DNA from: Bog-257 sp963834135
GTDB lineage: Bacteria; Acidobacteriota; Terriglobia; Terriglobales; Acidobacteriaceae
Reading direction: 5' to 3'
Assembly (NCBI GenBank): GCA_963834135.1
Contig: CAWIAN010000008.1
Span: 1 to 64,000 of the forward strand
DNA length: 64,000 bases
Part shown: in pieces, positions 36,779 through 45,876 of the stretch
Layout: the number at the start of each line of letters is the position of its first letter
How positions within the stretch are numbered: position 1 is the stretch's first letter
The notes under the pieces: model-generated
The model's database searches: none
What the model saw: the letters and a program-made list of their open reading frames with translations, nothing else
What the model was told of the DNA's origin: nothing
Made by a program: the position numbers and the translations under genes

Positions 36779-37693
36779 ATGAATGTTTTGCTGATGGCAA
36801 TTTGCCTGGCAGTCGCCGTGTTCGCGGCGATCGCTCTGATCATCTTCATGGCCGTTGGCGAGCGCTCGCCTGCCGAACTTCGGCTTGCCGAGCTGAGCTC
36901 CGGCCGCTTGATGACGGATGATGAAACTGACGTTTCCGCATCTTTCGACGTACAAGACATATTCTCGGTAATGACCCGGCCACTGGCGCCCTTTCGCGAT
37001 TGGCTGCGATCCAGGGATGATGAGCTTTCCTATCGGCTGGGCATAGCTGGATTCCGCAAGCCAGAGGATGCCGACACTTTTCTCAGCTGTAAACTGCTGG
37101 CGCCAGTTGTGGGAGTGTTGATCGCCACTTTTTTCGGCTCCAGCAACTTCATCTTTATGGCGCTGTTGTTTGGCGTGGCAGGTTTTTTTGTTCCCGATGT
37201 CTTCTTGTTCTGGAAGATGGGGCAACGAAAGCTCAAGATAAACAGAGCGTTGCCGGATACTCTGGATCTGTTGGTGGTTTGCATGGAAGCCGGTTTGGGC
37301 ATTGATCAAGCCACCATGAGAATTGCCAAAGAGATCGAATCTGTCTATCCGGAATTGAGTGAGGAGCTCCTCATCATCGGATATGAACAGCGAGCCGGCA
37401 AGCCGCGCCTGGAGGCTTGGCGCAGCATGTCGGATCGTGTAGACCTTGACACGGTTCGGCAGTATGTCGCCATGCTGGTGCAGACTGAACGTCTGGGAAC
37501 GCCGATTGCTCAATCTCTTAGCCAGTTCGCTGACTCGCTACGCACGAAGAGACTGTTGTTGGCGGAAGAGCAGGCGGCAAAGACGACGGTAAAGCTGATC
37601 TTTCCGCTGGCTTTGTTCATCTTTCCGGCCCTGTTTATCGTACTACTAGGACCGGGTGTGTTGACCGTGCTGAAAACGTTAGAAGGCAGCTAA
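36779..37693 (+). CDS. tadC: Tad inner-membrane platform protein TadC
   Basis: 304 residues. GspF-like domain with ALPDTLDLLVVCMEAGLGIDQAT, ELLIIGYEQRAGKPRLEAW and LVQTERLGTPIAQSLSQFADSLRTKR. Paralogous partner of TadB. Four predicted helices, normal length. 26 nt precede the small membrane protein gene. Confidence 0.93.
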   Translation: MNVLLMAICLAVAVFAAIALIIFMAVGERSPAELRLAELSSGRLMTDDETDVSASFDVQDIFSVMTRPLAPFRDWLRSRDDELSYRLGIAGFRKPEDADTFLSCKLLAPVVGVLIATFFGSSNFIFMALLFGVAGFFVPDVFLFWKMGQRKLKINRALPDTLDLLVVCMEAGLGIDQATMRIAKEIESVYPELSEELLIIGYEQRAGKPRLEAWRSMSDRVDLDTVRQYVAMLVQTERLGTPIAQSLSQFADSLRTKRLLLAEEQAAKTTVKLIFPLALFIFPALFIVLLGPGVLTVLKTLEGS

Positions 37694-37719
37694 ATCACTC
37701 AAAGGGAGAAGCTATACAG

Positions 37720-37836
37720 ATGGATACAGTAACGATGATTCGCGTGGTCGCTGGAGCACTTGCTGTGGTTCTGCTCGGAGTTATCGTGGCGAGACGCAAG
37801 CGGATGTCCTCGTCAAAAATGACGCCTAAAAGATAA
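37720..37836 (+). CDS. 38-residue single-helix protein inside the tad locus
   Basis: ATG with AAGGGAGAA 9 nt upstream. MDTVTMIRVVAGALAVVLLG then a basic tail (RRKRMSSSKMTPKR): one membrane helix with a positive cytoplasmic end. Its stop is 2 nt before the DUF192 start, so it is very likely translated together with tadC and the DUF192 gene. No family recognised. Small one-helix proteins at this spot could be pilus accessory factors; this is inference. Confidence 0.6.
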   Translation: MDTVTMIRVVAGALAVVLLGVIVARRKRMSSSKMTPKR

Positions 37837-37838
37837 CA

Positions 37839-38195
37839 ATGGCGAGCGAGACCGTCGCCATATCGAATACAACGAGGAACACCGTCCTTGGTGAGCGAAT
37901 CAGGGTTGCCGAAACGAGTCTGAGTCGCATGGTTGGCTTGCTGCGGGATAAGGGCCTGGAACCGGGAACCGGCTTGCTCATTTTTCCGTCGCAGGCCATA
38001 CATACCGTAGCCATGCGATTCGCGATCGACGTCATTTTTGTCGACCGCAAATGGAAGGTGGTTTCTACACGGTCGGAGATGGTTCCCTTCCGGCTGACCG
38101 GGGTTCATTGGAAAGCACGATGTGTGATAGAGCTGCCGGCTGGAGTTATAGCCCAGACCTCTACCACCGTCGGTGACCAGTTGTGCGTCTCGTGA
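37839..38195 (+). CDS. DUF192 family protein
   Basis: 118 residues, about the size of the DUF192 domain alone. RMVGLLRDKGLEPGTGLLIFPSQAIHTVAMRFAIDVIFVDR is the conserved core (Gly-Leu, then the hydrophobic-His-Thr-x-x-Met/Phe-x-x-Asp-hydrophobic-x-Phe-hydrophobic pattern), with ELPAGVI near the end. No signal peptide, unlike many family members. Function of the family is not established. Its place in the tad run, tightly coupled to the gene before, suggests a connection with Flp pilus assembly. Confidence 0.85.
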   Translation: MASETVAISNTTRNTVLGERIRVAETSLSRMVGLLRDKGLEPGTGLLIFPSQAIHTVAMRFAIDVIFVDRKWKVVSTRSEMVPFRLTGVHWKARCVIELPAGVIAQTSTTVGDQLCVS

Positions 38196-38536
38196 AGAGA
38201 CGTAGGCGGGTTTAGCGGTACCAGGTCCAGGTTTGCGATGGGGATGTGCTTCGCTGCCAGGTGTAAGCGCTGCGAGCAAGTATGCGCAACATCACCTACA
38301 GAATCGCAGCCGGTGTTTTTCTGTGTGGTAGAAGGCGGGTGCGCTGACGGCTGGCCGAATTACAACGGGCCAATCCGGGGCGGACCTGCTCGGGTTCGGA
38401 CGAGTCCAGGATTTGTAGTCAATTGCACAACCGTATCGACGCTCCTACCGGTAAGCGGCGTCGATGAAGAATGTCAGCCGTTTTGCGCGGCTGGGCGGTG
38501 GTTGTCAATGAGTCGCGTGTTTTGAAGGAGCAGCTT
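38196..38536. other. Gap in the tad locus with one doubtful Cys-rich frame
   Basis: A plus-strand frame 38238-38525 (95 codons, nine Cys) fits neatly before the TadE gene. It has only a weak ribosome-binding site and no recognisable domain, so I do not call it a gene. A secondary promoter for the tadE-tadE-tadG genes may lie here. Confidence 0.35.
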
Positions 38537-39037
38537 ATGTTCAGCCTGAGACGTGGAATCTTTAGAAAAGATAAGACTGGGGATTCGGGGCAGACCTTAC
38601 TCGAGTTTGCGATCTCGGCGACCGTGTTTTTCCTGCTTATCTTTGCCACCCTCGACTTTGGATTTCTGTTTTTCGCGAAGGTGACCCTGCAAAATGCGGT
38701 GCGTCAGGCGGGTCGATACGCCATCACCGGTAACTGCGGTTCAGGTGGCAGCTGTTTTGGTACTGGTGGTAACCGTCTGCCGATCATTATCCAGACGGTG
38801 ACAGATTACTCCTTCTTTCTCAATCCTTCGATCACCGTGGCATGCGTTTCTGGGAGCTGCCCCGGGTATTCCGGAGGTTCGGGCGGTAACGCTGGGGGAC
38901 CGGATGACTTCGTGAAAATCACGGCGACATATGTGTGGAATCCTTTCATTCTGAGCCGGTTCTTCACAGGTGGGTCTTACACGTTATCCGTGAGTTCCAC
39001 ATTTAAGAACGAATCCTTTGCACCTCCCAGCAGCTAA
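38537..39037 (+). CDS. tadE: TadE-like pseudopilin, first copy
   Basis: 166 residues from ATG with GAAGGAG 6 nt upstream; the frame is open further upstream but unused. Short basic leader, cleavage motif SG|QTLLEFA with Glu at +5, one hydrophobic helix, then a TadE core (FFAKVTLQNAVRQAGRYAITG) and a Gly/Cys-rich region. It is expected to be processed by CpaA and to act in pilus assembly. Overlaps nothing; a TadE paralogue follows at 39048. Confidence 0.88.
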   Translation: MFSLRRGIFRKDKTGDSGQTLLEFAISATVFFLLIFATLDFGFLFFAKVTLQNAVRQAGRYAITGNCGSGGSCFGTGGNRLPIIIQTVTDYSFFLNPSITVACVSGSCPGYSGGSGGNAGGPDDFVKITATYVWNPFILSRFFTGGSYTLSVSSTFKNESFAPPSS

Positions 39038-39047
39038 AGGAGGAATT

Positions 39048-39581
39048 GTGAAAATGTTGCGACGAAATAGTTCTGGTCAGGCGTTGGTGGAATTGGCACT
39101 TATCATGCCGATGCTGATGATCTTCGTATTTGGAATCGTAGACTACACTCGCGCGCTCTACGACCAGGAGGTTATAACGAACCTCGCCGGCGAAGGATCG
39201 AGCATGGCTTCGCGTGGAGCCGGTCTTGCCGCTACGGCCGCCGCAGTCTGGTCTGACGCCGATATCGACATGGCAGATAATGGTTGCGTCATTGTGACGT
39301 CGATTGCGAGTCCTACCTCGGGCTCGTACAAAGTCACTGGGCAGGCATACTCTACTGTTTGCAACTCGGCAAGCAGCAAGATTGGGTGCTTCCCACCACC
39401 GTCCAGCTGCGGAAATGCGACAATTCCATCTCTCGTTCAGACTGTGGTGCAGTCGAGTACTAACCCGAACGCGTACATCACCGAGGTCTATTTCAAATTC
39501 TCCCCGGTGACGCCGATTGGCAGCTTCCTGAGTGTAAGTAGTTTCTTGCCCACGCAGCTGTACAGTGTCGCGTACTACTAA
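39048..39581 (+). CDS. tadE: TadE-like pseudopilin, second copy
   Basis: 177 residues from GTG (AAAGGAGG 4 nt upstream); ATG at 39054 is equally possible. Leader with SSG|QALVELALIMPML (Glu+5), then VDYTRALYDQEVITNLAGEGSSMASRG, the TadE-type motif. The C-terminal part is a Cys-containing periplasmic domain. Works with the preceding paralogue and the TadG-like protein. Confidence 0.88.
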   Translation: MKMLRRNSSGQALVELALIMPMLMIFVFGIVDYTRALYDQEVITNLAGEGSSMASRGAGLAATAAAVWSDADIDMADNGCVIVTSIASPTSGSYKVTGQAYSTVCNSASSKIGCFPPPSSCGNATIPSLVQTVVQSSTNPNAYITEVYFKFSPVTPIGSFLSVSSFLPTQLYSVAYY

Positions 39582-39593
39582 GAAAGGGCGCGT

Positions 39594-41015
39594 ATGCGAA
39601 TGAGACTTCATCGTAAAGAAGACGGACAGGTCATTCTGTGGCTGGCATTTGGTTTGCCTCTGCTCATCTTGTTCGCCGCTATGGCGTTGGATATGGGGCT
39701 CATCTACCAGACCAAGGCCAAGCTGTCCAATGCGGTGGATGCTGCCGTCCTGACTGGCGCCAGAAACTATTCGCAGGGCACAGGCACAGCGCAAAGCCTT
39801 GGCACCGACATGTTCCAGGCTAACTACGGCAGTGCGACCCCAACTCTGGCCTGGACCTGGTGTCCAACGGATCCGTCTTGCCCAACCGGCTCTCCAATCA
39901 GCTCCACGCTCAAAGCCACGACCACTGTCAACACGACATTCATGGCTTATCTACCGCGATTTGCGCAGTGGAGTCTCAGCGATACAGGTCAGGCCACTCG
40001 AAGTAATCTGATCATGTCGATCGTCCTGGACCGCTCCGGGTCGATGGCCTGCGGTGGAAGCAGTGGTGGTGACTGTGGAGGCGTGGCACTGCAATCAGCA
40101 GTACCAACCTTCGTTGGAGACTTTACCAACGGCACTGATCACTTAGCTATGATCAGTTTTGCTGACAACGCACGAGTTGACGTCCCGATCACCACAAATT
40201 TCGTCACACCCATAGACTCTGCGGTTAGTTCGCTGGTGTGGGATGGGGGAACCTTCGGCACCGGCGCCGGGACCAACACCTATGATGTAGTCCACGGCCC
40301 TCCTTTAAATTTGGCCGACCATCAGAACAGCACGGTGACGTTCCCCACGGGCCAGCCTTATGTGAAGGTTGTGGTTTACTTCACGGATGGTTTAATGAAT
40401 ACGGTGCAAAACACTCTTAATTGCACGAATGGATCCCCTGGTCCGGGTGCGACACTCTACAATTTCGGTGGCTACGACAGCGGTTCTACCTTCGATTTCT
40501 TTGATCCAACCAAGGATACTTACGAGGTAGGCGACCTTAGCTATCTGTATGCCGGCACAAACGGGTCTGCGGGATCGGGCAAGGGCTGCAGCAATGGCGG
40601 CCAGGGCTTTTGCAACGGCAATCCGCCTCTGAATGCGACGTATTCATGCAAGGGAATCACCCTGTTCGCTTCTCAGAGTACTGGATCCAACGTGGCATTT
40701 AGCCGTAGCGCGATTACCGCTGACGCGCAGTATCGAGCGATCTACACTGCAAATCAAATGCGGAACGAAACCCCGGTTGCCACCTACATCTACGTCATCG
40801 GATTGGGCAACTCGATCAATACGGCATCGACCGAGCAGTTCCTGGCGACCTTGGCCAACGATCCAACGGGACAGTGGGGGAACCCATATAATTCGGCGCA
40901 GCCTGACGGACTATTCCTGCCCGTGGTTAACTGCCCATCCTCCACCTGCACCGCTAGCCTTAACCAGGCATTCCAGACGATTGCCTCAAAGATCCTTCTG
41001 CGTCTCTCTGAATAG
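39594..41015 (+). CDS. tadG: TadG-like pilus assembly protein with vWA domain
   Basis: 473 residues, GAAAGG upstream. N-terminal TadG/pseudopilin-like helix (EDGQVILWLAFGLPLLILFAAMALD) followed by the Tad-associated LSNAVDAAVLTGARNY segment. A von Willebrand A domain begins about residue 138 with the metal-site motif DRSGSM (146-151) and continues with FTNGTDHLAMISFADNARV and VVYFTDGLMNT. It likely sits at the membrane or pilus base and may mediate adhesion. Last gene before the tad terminator. Confidence 0.88.
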   Translation: MRMRLHRKEDGQVILWLAFGLPLLILFAAMALDMGLIYQTKAKLSNAVDAAVLTGARNYSQGTGTAQSLGTDMFQANYGSATPTLAWTWCPTDPSCPTGSPISSTLKATTTVNTTFMAYLPRFAQWSLSDTGQATRSNLIMSIVLDRSGSMACGGSSGGDCGGVALQSAVPTFVGDFTNGTDHLAMISFADNARVDVPITTNFVTPIDSAVSSLVWDGGTFGTGAGTNTYDVVHGPPLNLADHQNSTVTFPTGQPYVKVVVYFTDGLMNTVQNTLNCTNGSPGPGATLYNFGGYDSGSTFDFFDPTKDTYEVGDLSYLYAGTNGSAGSGKGCSNGGQGFCNGNPPLNATYSCKGITLFASQSTGSNVAFSRSAITADAQYRAIYTANQMRNETPVATYIYVIGLGNSINTASTEQFLATLANDPTGQWGNPYNSAQPDGLFLPVVNCPSSTCTASLNQAFQTIASKILLRLSE

Positions 41016-41058
41016 GGCTGGCGACGTACCCGGCGCACGGGGACAAAGCGATAAGAAA

Positions 41059-41090
41059 AACCCGCCTTGGTTAGAGGCGGGTTCTTTTTT
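41059..41090 (+). terminator. Rho-independent terminator of the tad locus
   Basis: Perfect 9-bp stem AACCCGCCT / AGGCGGGTT (41059-41067, 41075-41083), 7-nt loop, then CTTTTTT. It lies about 45 nt after the tadG-like stop. Confidence 0.92.
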
Positions 41091-41177
41091 AGATAAGGCG
41101 AACGGCTCTGCGCGTATCAGGACGGCCCTACCGCTCGAGAACCGATGCAACGTCCTACCGAACCGGCGGAGTTAAGC

Positions 41178-41387
41178 CTACGCGGACTTCTTCGCCTGAA
41201 GCATTGTGCTTTGCGCAATCTGGCTCAGACGCTCTTCCAAGTTGCAGTGGGGAAGAGGATCCTCGTCGAGCGACCTTCTCTTCCAAGTGATGAGAAAAAA
41301 TATCCCGGTCGCGATTGCGAGCGCGACCACAGTGCATAGCAGAACGACCCAAATCTGAGTGGAGTCAGATCCCATCGACCAGTTCAT
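41178..41387 (-). CDS. Small one-helix membrane protein, paralogue of the gene at 42570
   Basis: 69 residues, ATG with GGGAGA 5 nt upstream. One helix (IWVVLLCTVVALAIATGIFFLITW) followed by a basic patch KRR and a hydrophilic tail with LEERLSQIAQS. The pattern W-x-LL...W+RR...L-ERL-QL is shared with the 67-residue protein at 42570 on the other side of greB. Family unknown. Confidence 0.55.
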   Translation of the reverse strand: MNWSMGSDSTQIWVVLLCTVVALAIATGIFFLITWKRRSLDEDPLPHCNLEERLSQIAQSTMLQAKKSA

Positions 41388-41749
41388 AGAAGTCTCCCAC
41401 GAGGTGGCGTTTCCTCATTAATTGTTAATGCTGAATAGACAGAGATTAGGTGCGCCCGAGTGCATTGTCTAGACCACCGACGGTGGACGCTTAGCCCCAG
41501 CTTTCGAACCACAAGAGGGACGGAGTCACCTCCCGTTTAGTGCTCGCCAGGCCTCCCGCAAACGTGCAGGCCAGAGCCTCGGGTCAGATCCTAGAAAATA
41601 CTTCCATCCACACCCCCGATTGGGATGCTTCTATTGTGGGATTAGAGAGAATCCAGTCTGACCAGGAACAAGCGTCCGCCATTCCAAATGTTGCCACTGC
41701 TTGCCAACATGTACGCAATTGTGAGTTGGATCGATCGAAGCGGCTCGCC
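41388..41749. other. Intergenic stretch, no gene seen
   Basis: Between the small membrane protein and greB. The plus-strand frame 41540-41929 is mostly antisense to greB and has no signature. Confidence 0.4.
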
Positions 41750-42352
41750 TTAGCGTTGGCGAGGGAGACCCTTCGCCGAGGCCTCGGCCCCAGCTGGTTC
41801 ACGGAACGGTTCCACAGAAATGCGCTGATAACACACTTCCAGCACGGTCAGGTATTCTGTGCCGCGCGGCACTTGCAGGACTACGCTGTCGCCTGCTGCC
41901 GACTTCATCAACGCGCGTCCGAGAGGTGACACCCAACTGATGTGATTGCGGTTGAGATCCACCTCGTCAGTGCCTACGATACTCACTACTCGCTCAGCTC
42001 CGGCGGCGTTGGCATAGCGCACTGTCGCTCCGAAAAATACCCTCTGCGCCGCCTGCCCCGTTCTCGGAGCTTCCGGGTCCACCACTTCCGCGGCTTCGAT
42101 TCGCTTCGTGAGAAAGCGAATTCTTCCATCGATCTGCCGCAGCCGCCGCTTGCCGTACTGATAGTCGGCATTTTCACTGCGATCGCCATTGCTGGCCGCC
42201 CACGCCACCACTTCCGTCACGGCCGGGCGTTCCCTGGTGAGCAGAAAACGGTGCTCATCTTTGAGGCGCTGCAGCCCGCTCTGCGTTATGTAGTTCTTGC
42301 TTCGGGTCGCGGGCTCGTCTTCTCGGGGTTTTCTGGTAAACCCTTTACGCAT
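41750..42352 (-). CDS. greB: Transcript cleavage factor GreB/GreA-like
   Basis: 200 residues, GGAAGGA 7 nt before ATG. N-terminal coiled coil with NYITQSGLQRLKDEHRFLL and the tip motif NGDRSENADYQYGKRRLRQID, which contains the acidic residues (Asp/Glu of D-x-S-E-N-A-D) that reach into RNA polymerase; GreB-type rather than GreA-type by YQYGK. The C-terminal FKBP-like domain (about 105-175) has VSIVGTDEVD and ISWVSPLGRALM. The tail of about 20 residues is an extension. It rescues backtracked RNA polymerase. Confidence 0.93.
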   Translation of the reverse strand: MRKGFTRKPREDEPATRSKNYITQSGLQRLKDEHRFLLTRERPAVTEVVAWAASNGDRSENADYQYGKRRLRQIDGRIRFLTKRIEAAEVVDPEAPRTGQAAQRVFFGATVRYANAAGAERVVSIVGTDEVDLNRNHISWVSPLGRALMKSAAGDSVVLQVPRGTEYLTVLEVCYQRISVEPFREPAGAEASAKGLPRQR

Positions 42353-42569
42353 CTCGTAGTCCTTCCAAGGCGAATTCGGTGGGTACCTCCTATAAACGTT
42401 ACCCTAGTTTTCGCCAACTGGCGACGACGACAGCTATGGTTTCTCACGGCTTGAAATTGAGAAGGATCTTGATGGCGTGTTGCGAGATCCTGACGGCCGA
42501 TACTACCTCACAGAGTCAGCGGACGAATCTCGGGTAATAGGCGCCGTCAGCACGAGTGAGGATCGTATC

Positions 42570-42773
42570 TTAGAGCAGATTCTTGGGCTCTCCGCTGGAT
42601 AGCTGCATCAGCCTTTCGTTCAGCTTGTAACGCTGGAGTTCATCTTTCTTGACGGGCCGCCGTCGCCACGCAAACATAGCGCCCGCAGTAAGAGACAGCG
42701 TGGCAGCCATCACGGCTACGTATAGCAGGGCGATCCAAAGATCAGAAGTGTGGATGACCGGGAGAGAACCCAT
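42570..42773 (-). CDS. Small one-helix membrane protein, paralogue of the gene at 41178
   Basis: 67 residues, ATG with GGAGG 8 nt upstream. Helix LWIALLYVAVMAATLSLTAGAMF, then WRRRP and a tail with KLNERLMQLSSG. It resembles the 69-residue protein at 41178 in helix, basic patch and L-ERL-QL motif. Function unknown. Confidence 0.55.
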   Translation of the reverse strand: MGSLPVIHTSDLWIALLYVAVMAATLSLTAGAMFAWRRRPVKKDELQRYKLNERLMQLSSGEPKNLL

Positions 42774-42915
42774 GGACAGCCTCCATTTCGCTCGCGAAAA
42801 CTTGGATTCGCGATATCTCGAAACGAAGAGGCGCCGAACGAAGGGCTGATTAGGTTAAGGCTACATCGTCCAGAGTTGCCGGTCAAGGACGAGTTTGGAC
42901 ACGGCCCCCGAATGA

Positions 42916-43371
42916 CTAGAAACTAAGCATAATTTGCGACTGACTTGTAGGTATCTTCAGGTCGATACCTCGCTTCTGATTGGCGGCAATCGTTGCATTC
43001 CGGTCAAGCGCGGTGAGCGGGATGGTACGTTCGGTGGCGCCTTCCTGGAGCTTTACATTTTCAGCGGTAAGCTCGTAGTGGCTGGACTCCAGACGCGTGC
43101 CGTTGGAAAGAATGAAAACCGCCGGGGGAGTAGGCTTTCCAACCAGTTCCTGTCCGGCGACGACCTTCTTGTCCTGAGGGGCAGCGGATGTGGAGGATCC
43201 GGACTTGTCACCGGCCGCCTTTTCCAGGGCAGCATTCGTCCTGTTGGCCAAAGTCTGCATGCCGACCGGAGGTTTGGCCGCTGCGTGCGAGTACTCGATC
43301 ATATCCTGGGCCACGGCGGTGCACCCAGCTCCCAAGGCAATCGCGACTATTGGGACGAACATGGCTTTCAT
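42916..43371 (-). CDS. Small secreted protein of unknown function
   Basis: 151 residues, AAGGAG 8 nt before ATG. Signal peptide (about 1-21, ending TAVAQ; a Cys at 17 is not in a good lipobox). Ser/Ala-rich linker, then a compact domain PPAVFILSNGTRLESSHYEL...EGATERTIPLTALDRNATIAANQKRGIDLKIP. This domain is familiar from acidobacterial secreted proteins, but I know no function for it. Confidence 0.65.
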   Translation of the reverse strand: MKAMFVPIVAIALGAGCTAVAQDMIEYSHAAAKPPVGMQTLANRTNAALEKAAGDKSGSSTSAAPQDKKVVAGQELVGKPTPPAVFILSNGTRLESSHYELTAENVKLQEGATERTIPLTALDRNATIAANQKRGIDLKIPTSQSQIMLSF

Positions 43372-43504
43372 TGTGCTTCTCCTTGAGCCGCTCGTTTCGT
43401 CAGGGAGATGATACGTCCAAATGGCCTCGGACGATCCCTAAAAACGGAACAGAATCAGCAAATCGTCCTCAAGATTCGTCAACATCCACTACAGAGGCGA
43501 AGCG

Positions 43505-44023
43505 CTACTTCGCCAGGCACTCCGGATGGCTGTTTACTTCATCGTGCAGTTTGCTGAGATCGAAAACACTGGTTGCCAACGCTCCCGTCAAAAAGGGCGT
43601 GAACTCAATCGTGGCAGAGGGAGAGTTAAGAAGAAGCTGGAGAAATGAGACACGCTCGGGTTCGGTTTGGCCGTAGTAAGCGTATGTGATTGGATCGTTA
43701 TAGGGTATCCAGCTGGTAGCCATCGATTTTCCGCCAACGACCATGTGCAGAACAAACGATTTATTCTTGGGAGCGCTTTCCGCGTCATTTTCAGCCAATA
43801 CCTCGCCGGCGGTGAAGGTTATCAGGTGCACGCTCTTCTTGCTCTTCAGGACGCACTGAATACTAAGCACGGGTACCTTCTTTTGGCCGGCCAGAAGTTC
43901 GTACGGTTTCTGCGCCGAAACACTGAGGCCAACGCTGTCCTTCCCAGGAGTAACCGTTACCTCCTGCCCCGACGAAAACAGGGCCGACAACAGTACAGCG
44001 GCGATAACACTCAGTATTTTCAT
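43505..44023 (-). CDS. Small secreted protein of unknown function
   Basis: 172 residues from ATG with GAGGGG 6 nt upstream; the frame upstream to 44050 is not used. Signal peptide MKILSVIAAVLLSALFSSGQ, then a beta-rich-looking domain with few charges. No family recognised. Same orientation as the secreted protein at 42916, with a gap of about 130 nt. Confidence 0.6.
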   Translation of the reverse strand: MKILSVIAAVLLSALFSSGQEVTVTPGKDSVGLSVSAQKPYELLAGQKKVPVLSIQCVLKSKKSVHLITFTAGEVLAENDAESAPKNKSFVLHMVVGGKSMATSWIPYNDPITYAYYGQTEPERVSFLQLLLNSPSATIEFTPFLTGALATSVFDLSKLHDEVNSHPECLAK

Positions 44024-44709
44024 TGCATTCCCCTCGAATTTGAACCCCAATTTTATGGCCGGCGGCAGACCAGTTACTGCTCAGATTGTCCGACATCTGT
44101 GGGCATTACGCCAGCGATTTAACAGGGAGTGATCCCGGGTCGCGACCTCTCCGGTTACGGGGTTCGGAGCGGTGGATTCTGGCAAATTTGCCGGTACCGA
44201 TGTGGACCATCGACTGGGAGTGGCATAGCACCATTCGTCCTAACGAATAGGATTGTCTCCTATCCAGCCGGATAGTTTGCCAGTAACGCATGCGTCGCCC
44301 ACTTCGCGATGAGTTACGTTCTATCCCTGCATGTATAGGTGCTTACCGACGGCAAGCCCGGGAGACGACGTACGAACAAGCATGGTGAGCGAATTGCAAG
44401 CTGAATATTCAGGCCCATCTTACAACTAGTTTGACAGCAACTTCGGGTGTCAATCGAAGCTTGCTGAGACAGTAAAGCAACATTCCAGCGCAACACCCAA
44501 CCTGCTTACGAAATCGCCGCTGCTGATAAGAACAGCCTGTCGCTGCAAGCGCACACTTGGCAGCGCATGGCCACGGCGCTCCCTTGGAACTAACTGAAGT
44601 TGTGCCGTCTGCCCGGCATCATCGGGCTGGGCGCCACCTTCCCTTGATCGATAGCTCGATCCTGGTTCGCCCGGCCGAAAAGGCCGAAACGATAGAAAGG
44701 AAAATCCCT
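44024..44709. other. Divergent intergenic region
   Basis: Between a minus-strand secreted protein and the plus-strand gene at 44710. No gene supported; the N-terminal extension of the downstream frame to 44557 falls here and is rejected. No promoter identified. Confidence 0.4.
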
Positions 44710-45834
44710 ATGCCGAACAACCCTTCGACCGGAGGCGCCGCAGCTGCATCTGCGGTCGTGCCGCCGCGGTTCCAGCAGGGGCCGGTGACAACTGCCTTGC
44801 AACTCGGGCCTCTAGCGCCACTGGTGGGCACTTGGGCAGGCACTGGCTTCAACGCGATCTGGCGTCCTGACAATCCAGGCTCGCAGCCGGTAGGCGGCCA
44901 GATCAAGCGCTTCCTGGAACTCAACCTGACGAGCGAGACATTCGAATTCGATGTGATTCCGGGTGTCGTGCCCAACCGCGGTTTGAGCCCGCAACCCGAT
45001 CTCAGCCTATATGGACTGCACTACCTCCAGCGGGTCACCGATGCGGATAAGCCGCCGTTCGAAACCGCGGGGCAGGCCCTGCACATCGAACCCGGGCTGT
45101 TCATGAACGTGCCTCCAAGTCTGGCCAGCAGCGGCGGGGGGAGCAACACATTCAACATTGTGCGCATGGCCAGCATCCCTCATGGAGTGACCGTGATGAT
45201 GCAAGGGGAAACACCAAGCACCACACCTGTGCCGGGACCTCCGAAAATCCCCTCCATCTACCCGATTGCCGGTCTTCCGACGTTCACTCCGCCAGCTGGC
45301 GCGCTTGGGCTAGGTATCCAGCCTGTCGACGTCCCGCCGCCCGGCGGCAATAGCGCGGAGCACATTGTTCCGGAAGTCAACATTGCGAATGACGTCGCTG
45401 GGTCGCAGAGCACAGGCCCGTTCCCGGCGGCGTTTCAGGGATTCATCAATGATCCCAACTCGGTGTTGCGGGATGCGATCGCCGGCCAGAACATCCTGGG
45501 CACGATCACCATTCAGCTATCGACCAAGAATGTCGCCAACAGCATCGGCAACATCCCGTTTCTGGGACTTCCGAACGCTACCGTGCCGCAGAATCCAAAC
45601 AGTGCGAACGCGTTCGTCTCACAGGCGAGTGCGACCTTCTGGATCGAGTGGGTAAGCATGCCGGGTATGCCGCCACTAGCCGCCGCGTCGAATCCGGCGA
45701 TTGCGGCGATCGAGCCGTTCTTTCCCCAGGCCACGTTTCTGCAGTTGCAGTATTCGCAGGTCGTGATCCTGATCTTCAATAACGTTCTGTGGCCGCACGT
45801 CACCGTGGCGACGATGACGCTCAGCGCAGGATAG
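44710..45834 (+). CDS. Putative heme-binding-like protein
   Basis: 374 residues from ATG with GAAAGGA 9 nt upstream. LGPLAPLVGTWAGTGFNAIWRP opens a domain also seen in proteins annotated as heme-binding (lipocalin/nitrobindin-like opening with GTWxGxG), continuing with FLELNLTSETFEFDVIPGVVPNRG, LHYLQRVTDA, LHIEPGLFMNVPPS and MASIPHGVTVMMQG. No signal peptide, so probably cytoplasmic. The family name rests on my memory of database labels and the biochemical role is unproven. Stands alone. Confidence 0.55.
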   Translation: MPNNPSTGGAAAASAVVPPRFQQGPVTTALQLGPLAPLVGTWAGTGFNAIWRPDNPGSQPVGGQIKRFLELNLTSETFEFDVIPGVVPNRGLSPQPDLSLYGLHYLQRVTDADKPPFETAGQALHIEPGLFMNVPPSLASSGGGSNTFNIVRMASIPHGVTVMMQGETPSTTPVPGPPKIPSIYPIAGLPTFTPPAGALGLGIQPVDVPPPGGNSAEHIVPEVNIANDVAGSQSTGPFPAAFQGFINDPNSVLRDAIAGQNILGTITIQLSTKNVANSIGNIPFLGLPNATVPQNPNSANAFVSQASATFWIEWVSMPGMPPLAAASNPAIAAIEPFFPQATFLQLQYSQVVILIFNNVLWPHVTVATMTLSAG

Positions 45835-45843
45835 CTTGCTTTG

Positions 45844-45876
45844 CCCGCCCTTCGCCGGAAACGCGTGAAGGGCGGG
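45844..45876 (+). terminator. Possible terminator hairpin without T-run
   Basis: CCCGCCCTTC (45844-45853) pairs perfectly with GAAGGGCGGG (45867-45876) directly after the preceding gene. No T-run follows, so termination efficiency is uncertain. Confidence 0.5.

Noticed and set aside
44557..44709. N-terminal extension of the heme-binding-like protein
   Set aside because: The ATG at 44710 has a good ribosome-binding site and the extension has no homology-like features.
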